Source of the DNA: Coriobacteriaceae bacterium
GTDB taxonomy: Bacteria; Actinomycetota; Coriobacteriia; Coriobacteriales; UMGS124
DNA: 64,000 bases
Direction of reading: 5' to 3'
NCBI GenBank assembly: GCA_019421015.1
Contig: JAHZGC010000010.1
Span: forward strand, 1 to 64,000
Position numbers and translations under genes: made by a program. Shown one piece after another: positions 26,074-34,816 of this stretch. Numbering within the stretch: position 1 is the stretch's first letter; every line of letters starts with the position of its first letter. Below the pieces are notes generated by a model. That model was given only the letters and a program-made list of their open reading frames with translations, did not search any database and was not told the origin of the DNA.

Positions 26074-29000
26074 CTACCCCGCGTTGCGCGCGTTCCACTG
26101 CCGCAGGTGCTCTCCCACCTCCCGACGGGGAACCCGCTCATACTCGCGCTTGGGCAGCGAGGCCAGGAACACCTTGCCGTACCACATGCTCGTAAGGCGC
26201 GGGTCGGCCAAGACCAGCACGCCTTTGTCGGTGGAGCTGCGGATCAGCCGGCCCACCGCCTGCTTCATGGCGAGCACCGACTCGGGCAGGTCGTGGTTCT
26301 TCCAGGCGTCGCGCCCCTCGCGCAGCTTGCGCTCCTGCGAAAGGGGGTCGCTCGGGGGCGTAAAGGGCAGGCGCGGGATGATCACGCACCGCAGGGTGTC
26401 GCCGCGGGCGTCGAACCCCTCCCAGAACGACTTGAGCGCAAAGAGCGAGCTGGACTTCTCCGCCACAAAGTGGTCGCGCAGCCGCCTCACGTTGCTGCCG
26501 CGAGACTGGGCAGCCAGCTCCAGGCCGTGCTGGGCCAAGATCGGCTGCACCATCTCGTACATGCGGTCCATCTCGGCGCGGTTCGTGAAGAGCGTGAGCG
26601 TAGAGCCCCCCATGGCCAGATGGACGTCGGCCAAAAGGGGAGCAAGGAGGGCCAGGTAGTCGTCTTTCTGCTTGGTTGGGTCGGGCAGGTCGTCGGCCAC
26701 CACCACATGCATGTTGTGGTCGAAGTCGTAGCTCGAGTCGAGCCGCAGGTTCTTGACCGCCCCCGGCCGCACCCGGTCGAGGCCCACCTCGTGATCAAAG
26801 TGGTCGAACTTATCGCCCACTGCGATGGTCGCCGAGGAGTACACGACGCTCGAGGTCTCCGGGTACCAGACGTCGGCCAGCTGGCCGCCCACGTCGAGGC
26901 GCTCAGCCACCAGCTCGTAAGCCTCGAAGCCCGTGCGCTGGGTGCCCGCCGCCGAGTACACGTACTGCCGGTCGTCGCCCTCCACGCACAGCCTCAGGGC
27001 CTCAAGGAGGTTCGCCAGCTCCCCCGAGGCCGCGTTGAACTCGTTCAGACGGTCGAGAAGCCCCTGGTCGCCCGAGGCGGGCTCGGCGATGGCCGCAGCC
27101 GCCTCCTGAGCCGTCCCGACGGCCTTCTCGAGCGTGTCGGCAAAGGCGCGCCCCGACTCGACCACCTTCGTGAACTCCGCCGACCCACGCGCCTCGGCAT
27201 CGAGCCAGATCGTCTCGGTCTCGTAGGAGAAGCCGCGCCCGCGGCTGCGTTTTTTGCTGAACGCCTTGAGGTCGTCAAAGAACAGCCCCGACGCTATGCT
27301 CGCCCGGGCGGTCTCGGAGGCCACCTTGGTAAGAAGCCCCATCATGAGCGTGGCCGCCGGCTTGGCGCGGACCTCCTTGAGCAGCGTTCCCGTGGCGCCG
27401 GAGGTCGTGCCGCCCATGAGCTCGAAGGCCGCCGCGACCTCACGGGAGTTGACCCGCTTGGCCCACTGGCGGCGCGCCTCGGACTCCGCCGAGTGGGCCT
27501 CGTCCACGATCCAGTAGCGCACCGGCGGCAGCACCTCGATGTCGCTGCCCACCTGCCTGAACAGCAGCGAGTGGTTGGTGACCACGATGTCGCAGGCGGC
27601 AGCCCTGCGGCGCGCTAGGTGCAGGAAGCACTTGTTGGGGAAGTAGGGGCAGCGGCGCTTCTGGCACTCGACCGCCGTGCTCGTCACGTCGCTGCGCTGC
27701 ACCTTGCCCCAGCGGATGCCCAGGCAGTTCACATCGCCGTAGGCGCTCTGCACGCTGTAGGCCATGATGGCGGCCAGGGCGTTGAGCAGATCTTCGTTGG
27801 GGGAGGGCAGTTTGCGGGCATCGTTGCGACCGTCGTCGCCGGCCCCCTCCCCGTCGTCCTCGTCGGGAGCGTCCTTGAGCATGCCGATGCGGGCAAGGCG
27901 GTCCACCTTGCGCAGGCACGGGTAGTTGTCGAAGCCTTTGAGCGCCATGTAGCTCAGAGGCTTGTCGAGCGCTGCGGAGAGCAGGGGGAGCTCGCGGTTT
28001 ATGAGCTGGTCGGTCAGGGCGTTCGACTTGGTGGCAACACCCACCGTGACGTCGTTTGCCTGGGCAAGAAGCGCAGCCGGCAGCAGGTAGGCTATGGACT
28101 TGCCCACGCCTGTGCCCGCCTCGACGGCCGCATAGCCGCTGCGCCCGAACGCCTCCGCAACGGCGCGGGCCATGTCGACCTGCTCGGTGCGTGGCTCGTA
28201 GTCGTCGTACATACGCCCCACGGTGCCGTCGACCCCGAACTCCTGCGCCACACGGTCGGGGGAGGGCAGTGTGAGCGGGCCCACCTCCCCCAGGGCGAAC
28301 GCGTCAGGACGTGCCGTGAGCTCCGCCTTGGCACAGCGCTCGGCACGCTCGTCGACCAGGGAGAACACCGCGTTGGGGTTGGCCGCGGCCATCTGGGCAA
28401 AGATGGGACGGTAGGTCCAAGGCACCTTGGGATAGAAGTTGGCCAACTCGTTGAGAAGCCCGGCGGGCAAATCCGAGGCCGCCGTGAGCAGAACGCGCCA
28501 CAGCCCGCAGGTCGCCACCACGTCGTCGATGGCGCGGTGGGTGCTCTGGTGCAGGTCAAAGGCGCGCGACAGGTCGTGGAGCTTGTGGCTGCTCAGGCAG
28601 GGGAGCACGATGCGCGAGAGTTCGAGCGAGTCAATCCAAAAGGGGCCCACGGGCTTGCCTCGGTTGCCCTTCTCCATGAAATGGCGGTCGAACGTCGCAT
28701 TGTGGGCCACCAGGGGCGTGTCTCCGGCAAACTCCCGAAAGGCCCGGGTCACCTCCACGGCGTTGTCGGCGTCGGCCACCATCTCGTCGGTGATGCCCGT
28801 GATGGCCACGATCTCGGCGGGGATGGGGGAGGAGGGCTTCACAAAGAGGTCGAGCGTGTCGACGATCTCGCGCCCGCGCAGGCGCGCCGCGGCCACCTCG
28901 ATAAGCTCGCAGCTCTTAAAGTCGAGACCCGTCGTCTCGGTGTCGATGACCACCACGTCGTCTTCGAGCAGTCCAAAGTCGTAGCTTTTGGCCCGCTCTG

Positions 29001-29085
29001 CCAACGTGGCGTACTTCTCCACCACGTCCCGGTCGGTTCCTGGGGTGATGATCGCCTCAAGGGCCGGATGTATGGGCTGATTCAC
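26074..29085 (-). CDS. dinG: DinG-family helicase with N-terminal DEDD exonuclease domain
   Basis: 1003 residues. The N-terminal third is a DnaQ-like 3'-5' exonuclease: DTETTG (48-53), HNATFD (128-133) and a later HRAIDDV. The rest is an XPD/DinG superfamily 2 helicase: Walker A EAGTGVGKS (about 323-331), four cysteines of an Fe-S domain (CLGIRWG...ECQKRRCPYFPNKC), VDEAHS box and C-terminal motif AVGRLIRSS. GTG 29083-29085 is chosen since AAGGAGA precedes it. DinG unwinds 5'-3' DNA or R-loops; the fused exonuclease form is usual in Firmicutes and Actinobacteria. Note that the ATP-binding motif begins GTGVGKS rather than GTGTGKT, a variant I cannot judge. It is a single-gene unit with its own terminator. 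Confidence 0.92.
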   Translation of the reverse strand: MNQPIHPALEAIITPGTDRDVVEKYATLAERAKSYDFGLLEDDVVVIDTETTGLDFKSCELIEVAAARLRGREIVDTLDLFVKPSSPIPAEIVAITGITDEMVADADNAVEVTRAFREFAGDTPLVAHNATFDRHFMEKGNRGKPVGPFWIDSLELSRIVLPCLSSHKLHDLSRAFDLHQSTHRAIDDVVATCGLWRVLLTAASDLPAGLLNELANFYPKVPWTYRPIFAQMAAANPNAVFSLVDERAERCAKAELTARPDAFALGEVGPLTLPSPDRVAQEFGVDGTVGRMYDDYEPRTEQVDMARAVAEAFGRSGYAAVEAGTGVGKSIAYLLPAALLAQANDVTVGVATKSNALTDQLINRELPLLSAALDKPLSYMALKGFDNYPCLRKVDRLARIGMLKDAPDEDDGEGAGDDGRNDARKLPSPNEDLLNALAAIMAYSVQSAYGDVNCLGIRWGKVQRSDVTSTAVECQKRRCPYFPNKCFLHLARRRAAACDIVVTNHSLLFRQVGSDIEVLPPVRYWIVDEAHSAESEARRQWAKRVNSREVAAAFELMGGTTSGATGTLLKEVRAKPAATLMMGLLTKVASETARASIASGLFFDDLKAFSKKRSRGRGFSYETETIWLDAEARGSAEFTKVVESGRAFADTLEKAVGTAQEAAAAIAEPASGDQGLLDRLNEFNAASGELANLLEALRLCVEGDDRQYVYSAAGTQRTGFEAYELVAERLDVGGQLADVWYPETSSVVYSSATIAVGDKFDHFDHEVGLDRVRPGAVKNLRLDSSYDFDHNMHVVVADDLPDPTKQKDDYLALLAPLLADVHLAMGGSTLTLFTNRAEMDRMYEMVQPILAQHGLELAAQSRGSNVRRLRDHFVAEKSSSLFALKSFWEGFDARGDTLRCVIIPRLPFTPPSDPLSQERKLREGRDAWKNHDLPESVLAMKQAVGRLIRSSTDKGVLVLADPRLTSMWYGKVFLASLPKREYERVPRREVGEHLRQWNARNAG

Positions 29086-29232
29086 GCGCGCGCTCTCCTT
29101 GCCATGGGGTTTTGGGGACGCACCGGCCCCCGTTTGCCATATCGGGCACAAAAGCCGATAGTACCACGGCTTTGCGCCTGGTTATGAGTGGTATGCTTCT
29201 TTGCTGCCAATCCAAACAGAAGGGGGATCTGC

Positions 29233-29886
29233 ATGGGTAAAGTCGACGTCTACATTGGCGGTTATCTCACGATCGACGACGTCACCGCGGAGGAGAGCGA
29301 GCGGCTTGCCTCCAACGCCTGCGTCATCGGTATGCCGGTCGTCATCCGTTACGATGCCGAGACGTCCCAGTTCACGGTTGCGTTGCCGAGCGGGGAGTCC
29401 CTCGGCGTCATTCACCCAAAAAACCGCCTCGCCATCCGCGAGGCTCTGGAAGGCGGCTGGACCTGTGCCAGCTGGCTTTCGCTTGTGTACTACACCAACG
29501 AGGAAAAGCTGTTCAAGGGCGAGATCGTCTACCAGATGTTCCGCGTGAAGCCCACCCAGACCAAGGAGCAGGCCAACCTCGAGGCCTACACGCTCAAGAC
29601 CTCTGAACGCCTCGCCAACGGCGAGCGCCCCTCGGTGGTCCTTACCGGTAACTCGTGGGACCAGGTCATCGAGAACGGCGACTATGTGACCGAGAAGGAG
29701 CAGGCGCTCCCCATCGACACCAAGCGCAACAGCGGCGTCGTGGTCTTCAAGCGCAAGCGCAGCGCGGCCGACAAGCTCGCCAGCGCCGCCATCGAGCGCA
29801 AACCCGGCTGCCGCATCGCACTTATCGTGGCCGTCATCGTGGTGTGTCTGCTTGTCTTGCTCTTCCTTTGGCAGTGCGTGTTCTAG
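29233..29886 (+). CDS. Hypothetical tail-anchored protein, 217 aa
   Basis: ATG 29233 follows AGAAGGGGGA. The soluble part has a small beta-rich N-terminal section (KVDVYIGGYLTIDDV) and a charged middle (residues 100-190). The last 23 residues are one hydrophobic helix (IALIVAVIVVCLLVLLFLWQ) with the C terminus right after it, so the protein is probably tail-anchored with its bulk in the cytoplasm. Tail-anchored proteins are uncommon in bacteria. I recognise no family. The stop codon is inside a strong hairpin that separates it from the flavodoxin gene. Confidence 0.75.
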   Translation: MGKVDVYIGGYLTIDDVTAEESERLASNACVIGMPVVIRYDAETSQFTVALPSGESLGVIHPKNRLAIREALEGGWTCASWLSLVYYTNEEKLFKGEIVYQMFRVKPTQTKEQANLEAYTLKTSERLANGERPSVVLTGNSWDQVIENGDYVTEKEQALPIDTKRNSGVVVFKRKRSAADKLASAAIERKPGCRIALIVAVIVVCLLVLLFLWQCVF

Positions 29887-29915
29887 AGCATTTTGAAAAT
29901 ATTCAAAATGCTCTA
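29884..29915 (+). terminator. Hairpin overlapping the stop of the tail-anchored gene
   Basis: TAGAGCATTTTGAA pairs perfectly with TTCAAAATGCTCTA around a 4-base AATA loop; no T-run follows. It includes the stop codon TAG. It could be a transcript-end stabiliser or a factor-dependent terminator. Confidence 0.6.
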
Positions 29916-29980
29916 ATCGGTCTCACGGTTTTGAACCTCCCAACAGCCCCTTGTAAACCTCTCGATCAAGGAGTCACCTC

Positions 29981-30532
29981 ATGGCAAGAAAAGAGGGCAT
30001 CGTACTGTACAGCTCCCGCACGGGCTACTCCAAGCGCTACGCCGAGCATATCGCCCAGGAGCTTGACTACGCCATCAAGCCCATCCAGAAGGCCAATCTC
30101 TTTCAGGTCTCGTGCTACCCCACCGTCATCTTTGGCGGCGGCCTGCACCACAACCGTATCGACGGCATCGAGGGCCTGACCGAGGGCTTCAAGTACTTCG
30201 GCGAGCAGAACCTCATCATCTTCTCGGTAGGCCTCGCCTCGGTAAACGACGAGCTCATCAAGCAGATCAAGGCTAAAAACTTCCCCGATTTTATGGAGGG
30301 CACGTACTTTTACCACGCCCTGCCAGGCGGCCTTTCGCGCAGCGACACCGTCGAAGGGGCTGTCATGGGGTCCAAGGTCAAGACCTACCGCGAGAAGCGC
30401 GACGCCGGCAAAAAGCTCACCCGCGGCGACAAGATCGCCCTAGCCATCGCCGACGGCGAGACGCCGGAGCAAGACCGCTTCGACACGGCCGCCTGCGCCC
30501 CCATCCTTGCCGCAGCCCGCATGCGCCGCTAA
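29981..30532 (+). CDS. Flavodoxin-domain protein
   Basis: 183 residues starting at ATG 29981 behind AAGGAG. The N-terminal phosphate loop YSSRTGYSKRYAEHIAQEL and the segment CYPTVIFGGGLHHNRIDGIEGL fit the flavodoxin-like fold of the Flavodoxin_5/HemG type, which binds FMN. The C-terminal half is less conserved (FPDFMEGTYFYHALPGGLSRSDTVEGAVMGSKV). Members may transfer electrons or reduce quinones; the actual partner is unknown. It is followed by a strong bidirectional terminator shared with the convergent ddl gene. Confidence 0.8.
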   Translation: MARKEGIVLYSSRTGYSKRYAEHIAQELDYAIKPIQKANLFQVSCYPTVIFGGGLHHNRIDGIEGLTEGFKYFGEQNLIIFSVGLASVNDELIKQIKAKNFPDFMEGTYFYHALPGGLSRSDTVEGAVMGSKVKTYREKRDAGKKLTRGDKIALAIADGETPEQDRFDTAACAPILAAARMRR

Positions 30533-30557
30533 GCCGATAGAAACGTCTCACAGACAC

Positions 30558-30604
30558 GAGGGCGGGACCCCGTTTTGGACCGAGTCCGACGGGGTCCCGC
30601 CCTC
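30558..30604. terminator. Bidirectional terminator between flavodoxin and ddl genes
   Basis: A 16-bp perfect stem (30558-30573 with 30589-30604, GAGGGCGGGACCCCGT) around a 15-base loop, followed on the plus strand by CTTTGTTC and on the minus strand by GTGTCTG; it serves both converging genes. Confidence 0.85.
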
Positions 30605-30651
30605 CTTTGTTCCGTTTAAACGATCTTGCGGTGCGATGTCGCGAGAAAAGC

Positions 30652-31602
30652 CTATGCAAAACGCTCCAGGGCGTACCCGATAAGCCTGGCGCACACCTCG
30701 GGGAAGCTGTACCCTGCCACACGCGCCGCATCGGGCAGCAGCGAGGTCTGCGTCATACCGGGAATCGTGTTGGTCTCCAGAATGACAGGCACACCCTCTT
30801 TGGTCACGATGAAGTCCGACCGGCTTTCGCCGGCGCATCCCAGTGCCTTGTGAGCCCTCACGGCGTATTCCTGGGCACGTGCGTACACCTCGGGGTCCAA
30901 CCGGGCCGGTATGATGTGGTCGGCCCCATTGGCCACGTATTTGACCTCGTAGGAGTAGAACGCGTCGTGAGGCACGATCTCTATCACAGGAAGGACCTCG
31001 GGGTCGTCGTTGCCCAGAACGGGAACCGTGATCTCGACCCCGTCCACGAACGCTTCGACAAGGACGTCCTGGCCTCGCCCCATGACCTCCTCAACCGCCT
31101 GGGGAAGCTCCGCGGCCTCCCGAACGATGCTCATACCTAGGCTTGAACCGTCGTCCACCGGCTTGACCACACAGGGAAACCCGATGGCCTCCGCAACGGC
31201 GTCGACGCTCCAGGACTCCCCGCACGAGATGGAGACCGAGGCGGCCACCGGAATGCCACAGGAGCGGTAAAACGTCTTGGCACGCCCCTTATCCATAGCC
31301 AGGGCGCTCGCAAGCACCCCAGAACCGGTATAGGGGATCCCCACGGTCTCACAGACGCCCTGAATCAGGCCGTCTTCGCCCCCCTTACCGTGAAGGGCAA
31401 GAAACACCACGTCATAGGGTTTGTCGAGCAGACGCCTCACCGCAGCCTTGGCATCGAGCGTGTCTATAAGCTCCACCCTGTAACCAAGGCTTTGGAGCGC
31501 CTCGAACACCTGAGAGCCCGACGAAAGGCTCACGGTACGCTCACTGCTCGCCCCACCTGCCAAAACTGCCACGTGCAGGTCGGCTGGCACATTGGGTTGC
31601 AT
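30652..31602 (-). CDS. ddl: D-alanine--D-alanine ligase
   Basis: 316 residues, the usual length. ATG 31600-31602 is preceded by GGGAGGAG at 9 bp; a start 33 bp further up lacks such a site. ATP-grasp motifs are in order: GGASSERTVSLSSG, ALHGKGGEDG, KPVDDGSSLGMS (phosphate loop), a VEITVPVLG segment and ETNTIPGMTQTSLLP, where the Glu and Asn bind magnesium. The enzyme joins two D-Ala for peptidoglycan precursors. Nothing indicates a D-Ala-D-Lac variant, though I cannot exclude it by eye. It is 36 bp downstream of a small membrane-protein gene and probably in one unit with it. Confidence 0.94.
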   Translation of the reverse strand: MQPNVPADLHVAVLAGGASSERTVSLSSGSQVFEALQSLGYRVELIDTLDAKAAVRRLLDKPYDVVFLALHGKGGEDGLIQGVCETVGIPYTGSGVLASALAMDKGRAKTFYRSCGIPVAASVSISCGESWSVDAVAEAIGFPCVVKPVDDGSSLGMSIVREAAELPQAVEEVMGRGQDVLVEAFVDGVEITVPVLGNDDPEVLPVIEIVPHDAFYSYEVKYVANGADHIIPARLDPEVYARAQEYAVRAHKALGCAGESRSDFIVTKEGVPVILETNTIPGMTQTSLLPDAARVAGYSFPEVCARLIGYALERFA

Positions 31603-31638
31603 GGGTCTGTTCTCCTCCCACACTCGGTTCATCAACCA

Positions 31639-32322
31639 TCACAGGCTAATGATTGCAGATGCAAGTATCCAAATAACGACCGACCCCACCATCATAAGAG
31701 CTATACGGCCGACAGCCGTGGCCCATACATCCATCGCCTCCAGGCCCTCTTCCCTACGCAGCGTCAACAAGCTTAGGGTCACTGCAAGCCCCAGGCCAGC
31801 AACCACGATTGCACATAGCAGCACGATGCCGACCAATGCCATCGTGACCTGAACGGCATGTGCAGAGACGATACTCACCACGCACCAGACCAGCGTGAGA
31901 AGAACCGCGACCGCCCCATAGATGCAGTACGGCCACCAGTCGAAGGCCATCCCATCGGGCCGCAAACCGGCCGACGAGATTTCGGCGTACCGGGTGTTGT
32001 ACCGGCTATACGGAGAAGCCTTGCCACCAGCCCGCTTTTTCTTTTTTGACGAGCGGTACGGCATGGTAGGCACATTGGAGGGCTGCTCCCTGCCAGAGAC
32101 GCCCTGGCGTTGCGGGCCTTTTGTCGTCGGCGTGGAGTCGAACCGGGGCACCGGGGCCACCGCCTTGGAACCCGGCTGCGTCTGGGCAGCTGCAGCCGGC
32201 TTGAAGTGACTACCCCCGCCCGCAGGGGGCTGGTAGTCTCCCGTCAAGCTTCCTCGACGGGCATGGGTATGTCCTTTTTCATCGCGCCTCGACCGGGCGG
32301 TTTCTGATGTTTCCTGGGACAT
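31639..32322 (-). CDS. Hypothetical membrane protein, 227 aa
   Basis: The first 115 residues are disordered and rich in Gly, Ser, Pro and Lys/Arg, with a KKKKR basic patch near 95. Three membrane helices follow (about 128-150, 158-182 and 205-226, e.g. CIYGAVAVLLTLVWCVVSIV and VTMALVGIVLLCAIVVAG). No sorting signal or domain is recognised. The product may be an envelope protein linked to cell-wall synthesis, since it precedes ddl by 36 bp; this is inference from position only. The 173-bp divergent gap to rlmN holds the promoters of both. Confidence 0.7.
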   Translation of the reverse strand: MSQETSETARSRRDEKGHTHARRGSLTGDYQPPAGGGSHFKPAAAAQTQPGSKAVAPVPRFDSTPTTKGPQRQGVSGREQPSNVPTMPYRSSKKKKRAGGKASPYSRYNTRYAEISSAGLRPDGMAFDWWPYCIYGAVAVLLTLVWCVVSIVSAHAVQVTMALVGIVLLCAIVVAGLGLAVTLSLLTLRREEGLEAMDVWATAVGRIALMMVGSVVIWILASAIISL

Positions 32323-32495
32323 CTCACTCTTTCAGCAATGCGCTCTTTGTTAGGGATACACATTCCTTGCCTATAAGCATGGTACGCTAGTACTTACGCA
32401 ATTGTAACCGCTCAACCCGGCTTACACATTCTGCATCCTGTCGATTTTAGGCCATGCACCTGTTTTGGTCCTTGTAGAGAGAGTAGGTACTCATT

Positions 32496-33542
32496 ATGGA
32501 ACGCGCCACCGCGGAAACCATCGGCATTAAGGCTCTTTCGCGCGACGACATACGTTCGCTGCTTGGAGAAGAGCTTGGGCTCCCCAAGTTCCGTGCCAAC
32601 CAAGTCATTCAGTGGATCTACGGCAAAGGCATCAACTCTTATGACGAGATGACCAACCTTCCGTTGGCCCTTCGTGCCCAGCTTGCCGAGGCTCTGCCCC
32701 TCTATGCCCCCGAGATCCGTCGTCGCCAGGTGTCTGCCGACGGTACCCGCAAGTACCTTGTGGGCTTTGCTGACGGGGCTGCGGTCGAGACCGTAGGTAT
32801 CCCTAGCAAAAACCGCCTTACAGTCTGCGTCTCAACCCAAGCAGGCTGCCCCTTGCGCTGTGATTTCTGCGCGACGGGCCGCAACGGCTATGTCCGCAGC
32901 CTTGGTGTGGGCGAGATCGTTGACCAGGTGCGAGTTGTGTCCAACGACTTTGGCCAGCGCGTCTCAAGCGTCGTCCTTATGGGTCAAGGCGAGCCCTTCC
33001 TCAACTACGACGCTGTTCTCGAAGCCATGCGCATCCTCAACAGCAAGGACGGTTTTGAGATCGGTGCTCGTCATATCACCGTCTCCACTGCGGGTATTCT
33101 CCCCCAGATTCGCCGCTTTGCCGCTGAACCGGAGCAGTTCACCCTGGCCGTCTCCCTCCACTCGGCCGTTCAGGCAACGCGTGACCAGATTATGCCCGGC
33201 GTCAAGAACTATCCGCTCGATCGCCTGCATGACTCTGTGGCCTCCTATGCCGAGTCCACCGGTCGCCGTCCAACCTTTGAATACGCGCTTATGTCTGGGA
33301 TCAACGATTCCAACAGCGAGCTCAACGCCCTTGTTGATTTCTGCCGCAACACCCTTTGCCATGTAAACCTCATCATGCTCAACGAGGTACCCGGCAGCCG
33401 CTATCGTCCCGTTACCCCTGAGCGTGCCGCGGAGTTTGAGCGCGCGCTCAACAACGTTGGCATCGAGGCGACCTTGCGTAAGTCCCGTGGCACCGACATC
33501 GATGCTGCCTGCGGCCAGCTTAAGCAGAAAGCCCGCGCCTAG
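32496..33542 (+). CDS. rlmN: 23S rRNA (A2503-C2) / tRNA (A37-C2) methyltransferase
   Basis: 348 residues with the radical-SAM cysteines in CPLRCDFC (C118, C122, C125) and the second catalytic cysteine in DIDAACGQL (C339), as RlmN needs both. Other family blocks: FRANQVIQWIYGKG, GRNGYVRSL, ARHITVSTAGILPQI, LAVSLHSA and LNEVPGSRYRPVT. The usual MGMGEPLLNYD motif reads MGQGEPFLNYD (162-171), a local substitution whose effect is unknown. The enzyme methylates A2503 in the ribosome peptidyl-transferase centre and tRNA A37. ATG 32496 follows AGAGAGTAGG. The gene ends in a palindrome that carries a parS site. Confidence 0.95.
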   Translation: MERATAETIGIKALSRDDIRSLLGEELGLPKFRANQVIQWIYGKGINSYDEMTNLPLALRAQLAEALPLYAPEIRRRQVSADGTRKYLVGFADGAAVETVGIPSKNRLTVCVSTQAGCPLRCDFCATGRNGYVRSLGVGEIVDQVRVVSNDFGQRVSSVVLMGQGEPFLNYDAVLEAMRILNSKDGFEIGARHITVSTAGILPQIRRFAAEPEQFTLAVSLHSAVQATRDQIMPGVKNYPLDRLHDSVASYAESTGRRPTFEYALMSGINDSNSELNALVDFCRNTLCHVNLIMLNEVPGSRYRPVTPERAAEFERALNNVGIEATLRKSRGTDIDAACGQLKQKARA

Positions 33543-33590
33543 CGCTCAGTGTTCGCCTTCTTATTTATTGCGATATAGCTTGTAAAGGTT

Positions 33591-33622
33591 GGGCCCGGTG
33601 TTTCACGTGAAACACCGGGCCC
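33591..33622. other. parS site 1 inside a 32-bp perfect palindrome
   Basis: The consensus parS TGTTTCACGTGAAACA lies at 33599-33614, within a palindrome of 32 bp (GGGCCCGG on each side). It begins 48 bp after rlmN and can fold into an mRNA hairpin followed by TCTTC, so it may double as the rlmN terminator. Confidence 0.92.
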
Positions 33623-33691
33623 TCTTCATACACACACTGGCAAAACTCGTTCAGCTGCCGCATCGCTTGTGACAGATGGGAACAGGATACG

Positions 33692-33943
33692 TTATATCCC
33701 AAGAGCCTCCCACTGTTCGTCAACCCAAGCCTGGTTCTTCGCAAGGTTGTCGCTCATCTCGCGTTCCTTTTGCACGCGGCGCTCGTTCAGACTGTCCTTA
33801 ATCTCCATGGCAGCGTTCATCACACTTGCGGCGGCTTTATCTACCTTTTCCTTGACCTCTCGATCGTTCACATAGAGATAGGCCACAGTCCCCGAGATTG
33901 CAGCTGCGGCGACAAAACAGAAGGTGGAAAGAAGCTTTTTCAT
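33692..33943 (-). CDS. Small membrane-anchored protein (YtxH-like)
   Basis: 83 residues with an N-terminal hydrophobic helix (KLLSTFCFVAAAAISGTVAYLY) followed by a basic-acidic coiled-coil-like helix (DREVKEKVDKAAASVMNAAMEIKDSLNERRVQKERE). This is the layout of YtxH-type proteins. ATG 33941-33943 is chosen over GTG 33949, because the GTG would lie within the AAGGGG ribosome binding site. The gene starts 9 bp after the parB stop and is presumably the last gene of the parA-parB unit. Function unknown. Confidence 0.65.
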   Translation of the reverse strand: MKKLLSTFCFVAAAAISGTVAYLYVNDREVKEKVDKAAASVMNAAMEIKDSLNERRVQKEREMSDNLAKNQAWVDEQWEALGI

Positions 33944-33952
33944 AGACACCCC

Positions 33953-34816
33953 TTAGTTAGGCTTCATAACGCTAACGAGACGCTCAAGATCATCCTCATC
34001 GGCGAATTCAATCTCAATCTTGTACTTACCACGAACCTGTTTGATCTTTACGTTCGTCTGTAAGTCCTGACGCATCTGTTTGGCAATCTTTTTGAAAGAA
34101 GTCGGAACACTTGGCCTCGGCGATTTCTCAGATTGTTCGACCGAAAACAAAGCCACAAGGGACTCAGCCTGTCGGACCGACAGCTTCTCGTCGACAATCT
34201 TCCGCGCCAGCTTTATGCGCATCTCTTCTGAGGGTACCCCCAAGATGGCACGAGCGTGGCCCGCTGTAAGGTCGCCGTAAAACACCAGCTCTTGCACTTC
34301 GGTCGGTAGATCAAGCAGTCGCAGCGTGTTCGTGATAGACGAACGGGACTTCGACAGAGTCTTTGCGAGTTCTTCCTGGGTAATCCCCGTACGCTCGATG
34401 AGTTCCCTATAGGCCCGCGCCTCTTCAATGGTGTTAAGGTTACTGCGTTGGATGTTCTCGATCAGAGCAAGCTCCAGGCTTGTTGTTTCATCAATATCTT
34501 TAATAATAACGGGAACGGTTTTCATTCCCGCTTTACAAGCAGCCTGATATCGACGCTCGCCAGCAATGATTTCATAACCGGTCCCGTCTGGCCGCACAAT
34601 GATAGGCTGCAAGATGCCAACCTGCGTTATTGAGCTGGCCAGCTCCTCAAGGTCACCCTCGTCAAAATAGACGCGCGGCTGATTCGGATTGCGGTGCACA
34701 TCTTCAATCGCGAGTTCTTGTGGCTGGGTGGGAGTCGATTCGGTCTGGGTTTCTTCCACCGTCTCGCCAATCAAAGCGCTTAAGCCCTTGCCAAGACCGC
34801 CCGTCTTCTTAGCCAC
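33953..34816 (-). CDS. parB: Chromosome-partitioning protein ParB/Spo0J
   Basis: 287 residues. GTG 34814-34816 with AGAGGTGG upstream; its first bases overlap the parA stop. The N-terminal CTPase domain shows IEDVHRNPNQPR, GERRYQA (86-92) and ENIQRSNLN (120-127); a helix-turn-helix (ITQEELAKTLSKSRSSITNTLRLLDLP) follows, then a dimerisation tail ending in KYKIEIEFADEDDLERL. ParB binds parS and, as a CTP-dependent clamp, spreads on DNA and loads SMC. Three perfect parS sites flank the operon, so the protein and its targets are together. Confidence 0.97.
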   Translation of the reverse strand: MAKKTGGLGKGLSALIGETVEETQTESTPTQPQELAIEDVHRNPNQPRVYFDEGDLEELASSITQVGILQPIIVRPDGTGYEIIAGERRYQAACKAGMKTVPVIIKDIDETTSLELALIENIQRSNLNTIEEARAYRELIERTGITQEELAKTLSKSRSSITNTLRLLDLPTEVQELVFYGDLTAGHARAILGVPSEEMRIKLARKIVDEKLSVRQAESLVALFSVEQSEKSPRPSVPTSFKKIAKQMRQDLQTNVKIKQVRGKYKIEIEFADEDDLERLVSVMKPN

